A stretch of 64,000 bases of DNA, taken from assembly GCA_963728995.1 (NCBI GenBank), contig CAVSMD010000002.1:372001-436000 (forward strand). Reading direction: 5' to 3'. The first letter of the stretch is position 1; every line of letters starts with the position of its first letter. Source of the stretch: FEN-1219 sp963728995. GTDB taxonomy: Bacteria > Pseudomonadota > Gammaproteobacteria > Steroidobacterales > Rariloculaceae. The translations under genes were made by a program, and so were the position numbers. Of this stretch, positions 24,816-34,620 are shown one piece after another. The notes beneath the pieces are model-generated. The model was not told the origin of the DNA. It made no database searches and saw only the letters and a program-made list of their open reading frames with translations.

Positions 24816-25106
24816 ATGGAGCCGGTCGACACGCTCGAGATCCAGCACGAGCCCGAACGAAGCCGTTTCGTCGCCCATGTCGCGGGCATGGACGCCTTCC
24901 TGCTATACCGATCCGTGAATGAAACGACGCTCGACTACTACCGCACGTTCGTTCCGCCCCCGCTACGCGGCCGAGGCATCGCTTCCGAGCTCACGGCCTG
25001 CGCACTACGGCACGCCGTCCGCCATGGACGCAGGGTCGTTCCGACTTGCTCATTCGTTGCGCGCTACGTCGATCGGCACCCGGAGTTCCATTCGGCACTC
25101 GCGTAG
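24816..25106 (+). CDS. GNAT-fold N-acetyltransferase, YjdJ/Acetyltransf_CG type
   Basis: Small acetyl-CoA-dependent acetyltransferase of 96 aa. The acetyl-CoA loop is VPPPLRGRGIASELTACAL (about residues 44-62), followed by a strand with PTCSFVARYVDRHPEF, the typical ending of the YjdJ-like single-domain group. The substrate is unknown. It lies immediately after the unassigned 118-aa gene and is convergent with the photolyase gene. Confidence 0.85.
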   Translation: MEPVDTLEIQHEPERSRFVAHVAGMDAFLLYRSVNETTLDYYRTFVPPPLRGRGIASELTACALRHAVRHGRRVVPTCSFVARYVDRHPEFHSALA

Positions 25107-25118
25107 CGGACCCTCCGG

Positions 25119-26570
25119 TCACGTTCGGCCTCGCGCCGCGGCATAGGCCGCCAGGGCGCGTGCCCTGGCGTCGCCATGAGCAATCAGCGGCAGCGGATAC
25201 GATCCACCGAGCTCCACGTCGGCGGCACGCAGCACCGACTCGGGCGCGCTGCCGGGATCGTGAACGAACTTCGTCGGCAGAGCGGCGAGCTCCGGCACCC
25301 AGCTGCGCACGTAGAGGCCGTCCGGATCGAACTTCCGGGCCTGCAACAGCGGGTTGAAGATCCGGAAGTACGGCGCGGCATCGGCCCCGCTGCCGGTGAC
25401 CCACTGCCAGCCGACCGCGTTGTTCGCGACGTCGGCATCGAGGAGCGTGTCCCAAAACCACGCCGCCCCGTGCTGCCAGGGCAGCAGCAGATGCTTTACG
25501 AGAAACGACGCGGTCACCATGCGAGCGCGGTTGTGCATCCAACCCGTGCGCCAGAGCTGGCGCATTCCGGCATCCACCAACGGAAAGCCCGTGAGCCCGC
25601 GCTGCCAACGTCGCAGCCCCACCGCATCCTCGCGCCAGGGAAAGGCCCGAAACTCGGCCCGAAAGGCCTCGCTCGTAAACCTCGGCCAATGCCAGACGAG
25701 GTGGTGCGCGAATTCCCGCCAGCCGAGCTCGCGGAGAAACGCGCAATCACGCTCGTCGGTCCACACCGCCGCGCTCCACACGCTCCGCGGGCTCACCTCG
25801 CCGAAGCTGAGCGACGGCGACAACCGCGACGACCCCTCTCGGTCCGGCCGATCGCGCGCCGCCGCGTACGAGCGCAGCGAACCGGCCGTGAACTCCGCGA
25901 GCCGCCGACGTGCCGCCGCCTCGCCGGGTGTCCAGACGGTCGCGAGCTCCTTCGCCCAGTCAGGATCCGTCGGTCGCAGTCGCCAGCCGGCCAGCGATTC
26001 GCCCGACGCAAGGGCCTCGACGAATCGTAAACGCCGAGGGACGGGCAACGGCGCCCCGATCGCGTCGCCGCGTCGACAGGCGTTCCAGAATGCCGTGAAG
26101 ACCTTGAACGGCTCCCCGGCCTGATTCCGGATCTGCTCGGGGTCGAACAGCAGATCGCCGGCGTGCCGCACGAGCCTAATGGCGCGGGCCGCCAGCAACG
26201 CCGCGAGCTCGGTCTCGGCACGCCGTCCGTCGGGCGTATGGCTCTTGCTGCAATGGACCTCGGTCGCGCCGTTGAGCTGCGCAAAAGCAGCCACCGTTCG
26301 CGCCGCTGGGCCGCGACACAAGACGAGCGTGCCGCCGCGCGCCGCGATCTGCGCCGCGAGCGCCTCGAGGCTACCGTGCAGCCACCACTTGCGCGCGCCG
26401 CCGGGTGCATCCGCCGCTTGCTCGTCGTGCACGTAACACGGCGCGAGCGGCAACCCCGTGCGTGCCGCCGCCGTCAAAGCATTGTGATCATGCAGGCGCA
26501 GGTCGCCACGGAACCACACTACGCAGCAGCGTTCCGGCGACTGAGCGAACGGGGCCGTGATTCGCGGCAT
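25119..26570 (-). CDS. phrB: Deoxyribodipyrimidine photolyase (class I CPD)
   Basis: Light-driven repair of cyclobutane pyrimidine dimers, 483 aa. The N-terminal alpha/beta antenna domain starts CCVVWFRGDLRLHDHNAL. The FAD-binding domain carries SPSLSFGEVSPRSVW, GLTGFPLVDAGMRQLW, GWMHNRARMVTASFLVKHLL and DADVANNAVGWQWVTGSGAD. The last of these includes the Asn of N-N-x-x-x-W, typical of class I CPD enzymes rather than cryptochromes. The ATG at 26570 gives the usual N-terminus; an in-frame start at 26603 adds 11 unlikely residues. Confidence 0.96.
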   Translation of the reverse strand: MPRITAPFAQSPERCCVVWFRGDLRLHDHNALTAAARTGLPLAPCYVHDEQAADAPGGARKWWLHGSLEALAAQIAARGGTLVLCRGPAARTVAAFAQLNGATEVHCSKSHTPDGRRAETELAALLAARAIRLVRHAGDLLFDPEQIRNQAGEPFKVFTAFWNACRRGDAIGAPLPVPRRLRFVEALASGESLAGWRLRPTDPDWAKELATVWTPGEAAARRRLAEFTAGSLRSYAAARDRPDREGSSRLSPSLSFGEVSPRSVWSAAVWTDERDCAFLRELGWREFAHHLVWHWPRFTSEAFRAEFRAFPWREDAVGLRRWQRGLTGFPLVDAGMRQLWRTGWMHNRARMVTASFLVKHLLLPWQHGAAWFWDTLLDADVANNAVGWQWVTGSGADAAPYFRIFNPLLQARKFDPDGLYVRSWVPELAALPTKFVHDPGSAPESVLRAADVELGGSYPLPLIAHGDARARALAAYAAARGRT

Positions 26571-26706
26571 TGTGGAGGCGTGCGCCGGTAAGCCGAGAAT
26601 CAATGTAGCGCACCGCGCGGTGCATGGCTCGACCGGGCGGCGAAATCCGAGTCGTGGCGTTTGCTAGACTCCGGCTGCCGTTTCTTTCGGTCAGCGGTTC
26701 CTGCCC

Positions 26707-27183
26707 GTGCCAAGTATCGATCCCGCGCCCCGTCCGCTCGAGCAGCCGGCTTCGCTGTTCCGCCGCTTCGCGGCCTGGTGCTACGACGTGTTGTTGCTCG
26801 GTGCGCTGCTCTTCTGCTTCACCTGGATCCTGCTGCTGCTGCGCGGCGGACGCGAGATCGCGCCGGGCACCGTCTGGTTCGAGGCGGTGCTCGTGGCCGT
26901 GGCGATGCTGTTCTTCTGCGGGTTTTGGACACACGGCGGCCAAACGCTCGGCATGCGGGCGTGGCGGATCCGCGTGATCTGCAGGGACGGCGGTCCCGTC
27001 GGCTGGCCGCGAGCGGCGGCGCGCTTTTGGGCGGCGGCGCTCGCGCTCGTGCCGCTCGGACTCGGCCTGTGGTGGGGCTTGCTCGATCCCGAGCGCCGCG
27101 GCTGGCACGACCGGCTGACGGGCACGCGGGTCGTGCGCGCGACGCCCGACGCTAACGCGCTCGGGCCATCGCGACGAGCGTGA
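26707..27183 (+). CDS. RDD family inner-membrane protein
   Basis: A 158-aa protein with the RDD hallmark residues (FRRFAAWCYDVLLLG), three hydrophobic helices (about 28-48, 60-78, 107-125) and the terminal HDRLTGTRVV. The family is found beside many transport and envelope genes, and its role is poorly defined. The start is GTG at 26707. Its end overlaps the convergent lptG end by 32 bases. Confidence 0.88.
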   Translation: MPSIDPAPRPLEQPASLFRRFAAWCYDVLLLGALLFCFTWILLLLRGGREIAPGTVWFEAVLVAVAMLFFCGFWTHGGQTLGMRAWRIRVICRDGGPVGWPRAAARFWAAALALVPLGLGLWWGLLDPERRGWHDRLTGTRVVRATPDANALGPSRRA

Positions 27184-28222
27184 TCAGCAACAGCACCGAG
27201 CTCGGTGCCCACGCCACGAACAGCGGATGCAGGCCATAAACCTCGCCGCCACTCGCGAGCACCTGCTCGACCGCGTAATACGACAAGCCGACCACGAGCC
27301 CGATCAGCAGCCGCGCGCCGGTACCGGCCGAGCGCAACCCGCCGAAGACGAACGGCAACGCGAGCACGGTCATCAGCACGACCGATACGACATCCGCCAA
27401 GCGGGTCCAGTAGGCGATCAGGTAACGGCGCGCGTCGAGACCGTTGTCCTGCAGGTAGGCGATATAGCGCCGCAGCGAAGTGGTATCGAGCAGATCCTCG
27501 CGGACGACCGACAGTGCCAACAGGTCGGGATTCATGTTGTACGTCTGCGTCGACAGGCGCTCCGTGTGCGCCATGACGCCGTTGTCGAGAAAACGCGTCT
27601 CGCCGAAGTTCGACAGCACCCAGCGGCCGCTCGCGTCGACGGCCGTGGTGTCGGCCCGCGCGATCTGTCGCAGCGCCTGATCGGGGCCGAGCTCGAACAG
27701 GAGCACGCCGCCCCGATAGCCGAGCTCGCCGGTCTGGCGGCGCAGACTGAAGATGCGCTCGCCGTCTTTGAGCCAGGTCGCCTGGCCTTCCGCGCTCAAG
27801 TCCTCGCGCATCGCGCGTGTGCGCATCTCGACCGCGTAAGCGCCCAGCGACGGCGCAAGCGATTCGCCCAGCAGCACCATCAGAACCGCGAGCACGAACC
27901 CGGCCAATGCCACGGAGACCAGCAGTTGCCAGGGCGAGATGCCGCTGGCGCGCATGACGACGAGCTCGCGATGCACGGCGAGGTTGCCGAGCGCAAGCAA
28001 CGAACCGATCAGCGCTGCGGCCGGCAACACCGAGAAGATCGTTCTCGGCGTGCCGAGCAACACATAGACGATGGCGCCACTCAAGGTGTACGTGCCCACC
28101 CCAATGTCGTCCAGCTGCGCGACCAGATCGAAGGCAGTCGTCACGGCCAGCAACACGGCGAGCGCCAGCGCGACGCCGCGTAGCACGGACACGACGATGT
28201 AGCTGCGCAGCAGCGTCGTCAC
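27152..28222 (-). CDS. lptG: LPS export permease LptG
   Basis: Permease subunit of the LptB2FG machine that extracts lipopolysaccharide from the inner membrane, 356 aa. Six transmembrane helices are arranged three and three around a periplasmic beta-jellyroll (about 140-260). Recognisable parts are GTPRTIFSVLPAAALIGSLLALG and HRELVVMRASGISPWQL, the coupling region. The start is GTG, overlapping the lptF stop as GTGA. Confidence 0.96.
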   Translation of the reverse strand: MTTLLRSYIVVSVLRGVALALAVLLAVTTAFDLVAQLDDIGVGTYTLSGAIVYVLLGTPRTIFSVLPAAALIGSLLALGNLAVHRELVVMRASGISPWQLLVSVALAGFVLAVLMVLLGESLAPSLGAYAVEMRTRAMREDLSAEGQATWLKDGERIFSLRRQTGELGYRGGVLLFELGPDQALRQIARADTTAVDASGRWVLSNFGETRFLDNGVMAHTERLSTQTYNMNPDLLALSVVREDLLDTTSLRRYIAYLQDNGLDARRYLIAYWTRLADVVSVVLMTVLALPFVFGGLRSAGTGARLLIGLVVGLSYYAVEQVLASGGEVYGLHPLFVAWAPSSVLLLITLVAMARAR

Positions 28223-29304
28223 GCCGGCACCTCCTGCGGCGCCCGCTGTAGCCACCCGCTTTCGCGCATCAGCATCACGAGGGCCAGCACGATCACCACG
28301 CCATGCACCCACCACATGCCGAGCCAGGCGGCCACGACGCCGTGCTCGACCCAGACGCCGGCGATCGACGTCATATTCGCGTAGACGAGATAGATCAGCA
28401 GACCTATGCCGAGCCGCGCATACCGCCCTTCTCGCGGTGACGCTCGGCTGAGCGGCACGGCCAGGAGCCCAAGCACGATCAACGACAGAGGCAGCGAGAG
28501 TCGCCACTGCAGCTCGGCCCGATCGGCCAGCAAGGACGACTGCAGCAACGCGAGCGTCGGCTTGCCGGCCTTGCCGGCCACGAACTCGCGCTCGTTCTTG
28601 CGCCGTACCGGAATCCGCTGCTCATCGAACTCGACGACGAGGAATTTGCCCCCGCCCGGCACGCCTTCGTACCGCCGCCCTTCGTAGAGCATGAAGGACA
28701 GGTCACCGGTGGCAGGGTCGCTCACGCGCCGACCGCGCGCCGCAACGATCACGACCACGCGATCGCCTTGTTGCCGTTCGACGAACACGTCCCGCAACTC
28801 GTCACCCACCACCTCGCGCGCGTACAGCACGGTATCGCCCGAGTCCGGCGACATGAACCGGCCGGGGTCGATCGTCCCGAGCTCGACATGCTGATCGGCG
28901 TGGAAGCGAATCTCCTCGATCTGCCGGGCCGCAGACGGATTCGCCACGAGCGACAACCAGCCGGTGCAGGTCACGAGCAGCAGGGTGAGAATCCCGATCG
29001 GTACCAGCAGTCCGCCCGGGCCGAACCCGCACGCGGACAGCGCCGCCATCTCTCCATCCCGGCTCAGCCGCGCAAGCGCGAGCATGACGCCCAGGAACAT
29101 GGCCACCGGCAGCAACGTCGTGAGGTAGGTCAGAGCCGTCAAGCCGAACACCGCGGCAACGGCCTCGCGCGGCAGCCGATCGGCCGCGGCATCGCCGAAA
29201 ATTCCGGCGAGCTCGTTCGTCATCGTGATCACGAACAGCACGCTCAGGACGACGAGGCAGGACCCGAATGCCTCCCGGAGGATGTAACGACTGATCAGGC
29301 TCAC
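28219..29304 (-). CDS. lptF: LPS export permease LptF
   Basis: Second permease subunit of LptB2FG, 361 aa. There are six transmembrane helices with a central periplasmic jellyroll. The coupling segment ALARLSRDGEMAALSACGFG and the C-terminal IGLLIYLVYANM are typical. The GTG start at 29304 faces the divergent pepA, a common arrangement in gammaproteobacteria that links LPS export to a housekeeping operon. The shared 155-base region should hold both promoters. Confidence 0.96.
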   Translation of the reverse strand: MSLISRYILREAFGSCLVVLSVLFVITMTNELAGIFGDAAADRLPREAVAAVFGLTALTYLTTLLPVAMFLGVMLALARLSRDGEMAALSACGFGPGGLLVPIGILTLLLVTCTGWLSLVANPSAARQIEEIRFHADQHVELGTIDPGRFMSPDSGDTVLYAREVVGDELRDVFVERQQGDRVVVIVAARGRRVSDPATGDLSFMLYEGRRYEGVPGGGKFLVVEFDEQRIPVRRKNEREFVAGKAGKPTLALLQSSLLADRAELQWRLSLPLSLIVLGLLAVPLSRASPREGRYARLGIGLLIYLVYANMTSIAGVWVEHGVVAAWLGMWWVHGVVIVLALVMLMRESGWLQRAPQEVPA

Positions 29305-29459
29305 GCCGAGTCCGGTCCCAGTACCTTCAAAGAAACGAATGCACTAAACTGCGATTTTCCACGGTATTCCAACACGATAGCACGCCGCGAGACCAACGTG
29401 ACGCGCGCCGAGTTGCGGTACCGGTGACTCGCCGGCATCGCACTGAAGGAGATTCGACG

Positions 29460-30950
29460 ATGGAGTTTCCCGTCAAATCGGGAGCAGCGGCCAGCCAACG
29501 CACCGAGTGCGCGATCCTGCCGGTGTTCGAAGATGGGCCGCTGCGCGGCGCCACGCGCGAGCTGGATACCGCCGCGCGCGGCATCGTCAAGCAGCTCGTG
29601 AAACGAGGCGACGCGTCGGGACGACTCGGCGCGACGACGCTCATCCATCGAACGCAAGGCACGGCGGCCGCGCGTTGGCTGCTCGTGGGGTGCGGCAAGC
29701 ACGCGGAATTCAGCGCTCGACGGCTCGCGTCCGTGCTGGGCTCGGCGTTCGGCTGCCTCCGCTCCAGCGGCACGCGAGAAGCCATCAGCTACCTGGCCTA
29801 TGGTCTCGACGGGCCGGTGAGTCCCGCCGACGCCGCGCGCCATACGGTCGAGACGGCGCGCGCGAGCCTCTATCGCTTCGACGAGCTGAAGAGCCGGACG
29901 GATCCGCAGCCTCGTCTGAGCCGACTCGGCCTCGCGATACCGCGCGGCACGAACGCTGCGCCGATTCGTGCGGGCATCAAGCTCGGCACCGCGATCGGCA
30001 ACGGCTCCGATCTTGCCCGGGATCTCGGTAACCGCCCGCCGAATGTTTGCACTCCGTCGCACATCGCCGAGACGGCCCGCAAGCTCGGCCGGCGGTTCCG
30101 CAAGATGAGCGTCAAGGTCCTAGGCGAGCCCGAGATACGCCAGCTCGGCATGGGAGCGTTGCTGTCCGTGACGCAGGGCGCCGATGAGCCGCCACGGCTG
30201 ATCGTGATCGAGTATCACGGCGGACCTGCCGGCCGGGCGCCCGTTGCCTTGTGCGGCAAGGGTGTCACCTTCGACACCGGCGGCATCTCGCTGAAGCCGC
30301 CGGCGAAAATGGACGAGATGAAGTTCGACATGTCGGGGGCCGGCAGCGTGCTCGGCGCCATGGCCGCGCTCGGCGAGCTCGAAGCACCTTGCAACGTCGT
30401 TGCCGTGATTCCCGCCTGCGAGAACATGCCGGGAGGACGCGCCACGCGTCCCGGCGACATCGTCAAGAGCATGTCCGGCCAGACGATCGAAATCATCAAC
30501 ACCGACGCGGAAGGGCGGCTCATCCTCTGCGACGCGCTGACCTATGCGCGGCGCTTCAAACCGCGCTGCGTGATCGACGTTGCGACCTTGACCGGCGCCT
30601 GCGTCATTGCGCTAGGCCACGTCTACACCGGCGTGTTCAGCAACAACGACGCTCTCGCAACGGAGCTGCTCGCGGCCGGCGACCGTTCCCTCGACCTCGC
30701 ATGGCGAATGCCCGTGCACGACGAGTACGGCGAGTCGCTGCGCAGCAATTTCGCCGACTTCGCGAACTCCGGCAGCCGGGACGCGGGCGCGAGCATCGGC
30801 GCGAATTTCCTGTCGCGGTTCGTCGACGGGCTACCCTGGGCGCATTTGGACATCGCCGGCGTCGCCTGGCGTGCGAACGCGAACAAAGGATCCACGGCTC
30901 GCCCCGTGCCATTGCTCGTCGAATTCCTCTTGAGCACGGGCCGGCAGTGA
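29460..30950 (+). CDS. pepA: Leucyl aminopeptidase (PepA)
   Basis: Hexameric two-metal M17 aminopeptidase, 496 aa; in Escherichia coli it also binds DNA at cer/xer and carAB. The metal and catalytic residues lie in LCGKGVTFDTGGISLKPP, KFDMSGAGSVLGAM and the signature NTDAEGRLIL. The ATG at 29460 is supported by GAAGGAG nine bases upstream; an upstream in-frame start at 29424 is less likely. The stop overlaps the holC GTG. Confidence 0.97.
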   Translation: MEFPVKSGAAASQRTECAILPVFEDGPLRGATRELDTAARGIVKQLVKRGDASGRLGATTLIHRTQGTAAARWLLVGCGKHAEFSARRLASVLGSAFGCLRSSGTREAISYLAYGLDGPVSPADAARHTVETARASLYRFDELKSRTDPQPRLSRLGLAIPRGTNAAPIRAGIKLGTAIGNGSDLARDLGNRPPNVCTPSHIAETARKLGRRFRKMSVKVLGEPEIRQLGMGALLSVTQGADEPPRLIVIEYHGGPAGRAPVALCGKGVTFDTGGISLKPPAKMDEMKFDMSGAGSVLGAMAALGELEAPCNVVAVIPACENMPGGRATRPGDIVKSMSGQTIEIINTDAEGRLILCDALTYARRFKPRCVIDVATLTGACVIALGHVYTGVFSNNDALATELLAAGDRSLDLAWRMPVHDEYGESLRSNFADFANSGSRDAGASIGANFLSRFVDGLPWAHLDIAGVAWRANANKGSTARPVPLLVEFLLSTGRQ

Positions 30951-31381
30951 CGCAGGTCGATTTCTATATCCTCGATGCCGATTCCGACGACGCGAGACTC
31001 AGGCTCGCCTGCAAGATCGTCGACAAGGCCACCCAGCTCGACAACCACGTCTTCATCCACGCTTCGTCGGAAGACGAGGCGCGCCAGCTCGACGCGCTGC
31101 TGTGGACATTCTCGCAGGGCAGCTTCATCCCGCACCGGATCGTGCGCGAGCCCGCCGCGGAGCCGCCGCTCGAGCCCGTAGTGATCGGTGTCGATCAGCC
31201 CCCCGCACCCGGTCGCTGGGACGTGCTGATCAACCTTGCACCCGAGGTGCCGGAGTTCTTCAGCCGCTACGAGCGCGTTGCGGAAGTCGTCGACGGCAAT
31301 GCCGCACGCCGCGAGCGCAGTCGCGAGCGCTACCGCTTCTATCGGGATCGCGGCTATAAGCTGAACACGCACCAGGTCTAA
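30947..31381 (+). CDS. holC: DNA polymerase III chi subunit
   Basis: Clamp-loader accessory protein of 144 aa that contacts SSB. It shows the HolC pattern VDFYILD...LACKIVDKATQLDNHVF, LDALLWTFSQGSFIPH, PVVIGVDQPP, DVLINLAPEVPEFFSRYERVAEVV and RERYRFYRDRGYKLNTHQV. The start is GTG at 30947, overlapping the pepA stop. The pepA-holC-valS order is conserved. Confidence 0.95.
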   Translation: MTQVDFYILDADSDDARLRLACKIVDKATQLDNHVFIHASSEDEARQLDALLWTFSQGSFIPHRIVREPAAEPPLEPVVIGVDQPPAPGRWDVLINLAPEVPEFFSRYERVAEVVDGNAARRERSRERYRFYRDRGYKLNTHQV

Positions 31382-31385
31382 TGGT

Positions 31386-31673
31386 ATGCCGCCCACCGAG
31401 CCGCTAGAGATACTCGAGACGAACATACCGGTGCTGACGGACTCGGTCCGTGGCGCCGTGCGGCCGGCGGACGCGGATAGGGATGCATTGATCGCCGAGC
31501 TGCAGACCAAGCTTGCCGCACGCACGTTCGCGCTCGCCGACGAGCTGATACGCTCGTCGTTCAACGCCATGGAAGCGACGCTGTTCGAGCAGATTTCGGC
31601 GAAGCTGCGCAGCGAGCTGCCCGAGCTGATCGACCGCACGTTGCGCGAGTATCTCGGCGCCCGTGATACCTAG
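31386..31673 (+). CDS. Small helical protein between holC and valS, unknown function
   Basis: A 95-aa acidic protein with no signal peptide or membrane helix. A short N-terminal disordered part (LEILETNIPVLTDSV) is followed by about 60 residues predicted helical (LADELIRSSFNAMEATLFEQ, ISAKLRSELPELIDRTLREY). Frame, tight spacing (4 bases after holC, 6 before valS) and codon use indicate a real gene. Small orphan proteins at this spot occur in other gammaproteobacteria. I assign no function. Confidence 0.75.
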   Translation: MPPTEPLEILETNIPVLTDSVRGAVRPADADRDALIAELQTKLAARTFALADELIRSSFNAMEATLFEQISAKLRSELPELIDRTLREYLGARDT

Positions 31674-31679
31674 CACGTC

Positions 31680-34441
31680 GTGAAGAAAGACTACCGCCCC
31701 GCAGAAATCGAAGCGCATCACTACGCGCGCTGGGAAGCCGCAGGCTATTTCGCCCCGCGCGGCGACGGTGCTCCGTACTGCATCGTGATTCCGCCGCCGA
31801 ACGTGACGGGCACGTTGCACATGGGCCATGCGCTGCAGTACACGATCATGGACGCGCTCACCCGCTACCACCGCATGCGCGGCCACCGAACCCTCTGGCA
31901 ACCCGGGACGGATCATGCCGGCATCGCGACGCAGATGGTGGTCGAGCGCTTGCTCGAGCGCGAGGGCTCGTCGCGTGTGGCGCTCGGCCGCGAGCGGTTC
32001 CTCGAGCGCGCGTGGCAGTGGAAAGAGCGCTCCGGCAATACGATCGTGCAGCAAATGCGCCGGCTCGGCACGTCGGTGGACTGGTCGCGCGAGCGCTTCA
32101 CGCTCGATCCTGGCCTGTCGCGCGCCGTGCTCGAGGTGTTCGTGCGCCTCCACGACGAAGGGTTGATCTACCGCGGCAAGCGCCTCGTGAACTGGGACCC
32201 GGTGCTGCACACGGCGCTCTCCGATCTCGAAGTGGTCAGCAGCGAAGAGCGCGGCAAGCTCTGGCACCTGCGCTATCCCGTGGCCGGCGAGCCCGGCCGG
32301 TTTCTGGTCGTGGCCACCACGCGGCCCGAGACGATGCTGGGCGACACCGCCGTCGCCGTGCACCCGCACGACGAACGCTATGCAAGCCTGGTCGGCAAGC
32401 AGGTCGAGCTGCCGCTGACGGGCCGCAAGATCCCGATCATCGCGGACGAGTACGTGGACCCCGAGTTCGGCACTGGCTGCGTGAAGATCACGCCGGCGCA
32501 CGACTTCAACGACTACGAGGTCGGGCTGCGTCACGCGCTACCGATGATCGGCGTGCTCGACGAGAGCGCGCGCCTCAACGACGAGGCGCCGCCGGCGTAT
32601 CGCGGCCTCGACCGCTTCGTCGCCCGCGAGCGCGTGCTGGCGGATCTTGCCGCACAGCAATCTCGTCGAGCGAATCGAGGACCACGTCTCGATGCTGCCG
32701 CGCGGCGACCGCAGCGGCGTGGTCGTCGAGCCGATGCTCACGGACCAGTGGTATGTCCGCACGCAGCCCCTCGCCGCGCCGGCCATCGAAGCCGTCGAGC
32801 AAGGCAGGATCCGTTTCGTTCCGGAAAACTACGCGCGCGATTACTTCGACTGGATGCGCAAAATCCAGGATTGGTGCATCTCACGACAGCTTTGGTGGGG
32901 ACACCGGATCCCGGCCTGGTACGACGACGCGGGCAACGTCTACGTCGCGCGCGACGAGGCCGAGGTCCGCCGCAAGCATGGGCTCGCCGCCACGGTTGCC
33001 TTGCGCCAGGACGAGGACGTGCTCGACACGTGGTTCTCCTCCGCGCTGTGGCCATTCTCGACGCTCGGCTGGCCCGACGCGACGCCGGAGCTCGCGACGT
33101 TCTATCCCACCAGCGTGCTCGTCACGAGCTGGGACATCATCTTCTTCTGGGTCGCCCGGATGATCATGATGGGGCTCAAGTTCGCGGGCGACGTGCCGTT
33201 TCGCGACGTCTACATCTACGCCCTGATCCGCGACGCCGAAGGGCAGAAGATGTCGAAGAGCAAGGGCAACATCCTGGATCCGATCGATCTCATCGACGGC
33301 GTCGATCTCGACACGCTGCTGAAGAAACGGACCGACGGCTTGATGCAGCCGGCCCTGCAGAAAACGATCGAGCGCAACACCCGCAAGGAATTTCCCGAGG
33401 GCATTCAGGCCTTCGGCACGGACGCGCTTCGGTTGACGTTCGCGTCGCTGGTCACCACCGGGCGCGACGTGCGGTTCGATCTCTCCCGCGCCGAGGGCTA
33501 TCACCGGTTTTGCAACAAGCTCTGGAACGCCACGGCGTACGTGCTGAGCCAGCTCGACGGCATCGATGCCGGTCCCCGCACGGCTCGGCACGGCCGACCT
33601 ATGGATTCGCTCACGGCTCGCCGGGGCGATCGCGGCGGTTCACGAGGGCTTCGCGGCTTATCGACTCGACGTCGTCATCCAGACGCTGTACGACTTCGCG
33701 TGGCACGAGTTCTGCGATTGGTACCTCGAGCTCACGAAGGCCGTGCTGACGGCTCCCGACGTCGATCCGGCGGTGAAGCGCGGCGCCCAGACCACGCTCG
33801 TCGACGTGCTCGGCGCATTGCTGAAGCTGCTGCACCCGCTGATGCCGTTCGTCACGGAGGAGCTGTGGCTCGAGGTTGCGAGAGAGCGACGGGTACCGAG
33901 CGCGACGCTCATGCTCGAACGCTTCCCGGAGGCGGCCGATTTTGCCTCCGACGCAGGCGCCGAGGGCGAGATCGGCTGGCTCAAGGGATTCGTCGTCGGC
34001 ATTCGACAGATTCGCGGCGAAGCGAACTTGCCGCGCTCGGCAACGCTCACCGTTCGGCTCGCCGAGGCGAGCGCGACCGACCGCGCGCGCGTGACGGCAC
34101 ACGGGCGCATGCTGCAGAAGCTCGCCGGGCTCGAGCGAATCGAGTTCGTCGAGCCCGGTGCGAGCGAGCGCGGCGCGGCCACCGCGTTGCTCGGCGGCAT
34201 GCGGATACTGGTGCCACTCGCTGGCCTGATCGACGTGCAGGCGGAGCAGGACCGTCTCGGCAAGCAGCTGACGAAGACCCGCGACGAGCTCGACAAAGCC
34301 CGCCGCAAGCTCGCGAACCAGAGCTTCGTGGCAAACGCGCCGGCCGACGTCGTCGCGAAGGAGCATGCGCGGATCGCCGACTTCGAGCAGCGCGCCACCC
34401 AGCTCGAGCAGCAACTCGCCCGCCTCGCCGAGCTCTCTTAG
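31680..34441 (+). CDS. valS: Valyl-tRNA synthetase, interrupted by two frameshifts
   Basis: Class I synthetase charging tRNA-Val. The first segment (GTG at 31680) has the HIGH motif as NVTGTLHMGHALQY and most of the CP1 editing domain. Near 32646-32655 the frame moves by one base and continues with HSNLVERIEDHVSMLPRGDR, FSSALWPFSTLGW and the catalytic KMSKSKGN. A second shift lies at 33574-33577, in CCCC. The tRNA-binding helical domain then reads TADLWIRSRLAGAIAAVHEG through to the C-terminal coiled coil. Removing one base at each site gives about 919 aa, normal for the family. Both shifts act like one inserted base. As valS is essential, errors in the sequence are likelier than true loss. 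Confidence 0.92.
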
Positions 34442-34620
34442 CCCGCCCCTTCGTCACGACCGGCGGCCAAGGAGCACGCTCGGGCCCGGCGGCGTGCCGG
34501 CCACGGTGGCCGACCGGGACGCTCCCGCGACGCGACCGAGCCCCGGCGGCCGCGCGATGCGTTTCACAGTTGGCGGCTGTCGGGGTGTCGCGGACCCGCG
34601 ATTTAGGCCAACATTCCGAC

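Noticed and set aside
31680..34441. valS and metG as true pseudogenes
   Set aside because: Both are essential and apart from the shifts show intact domains over full length; error is more likely unless second copies exist.
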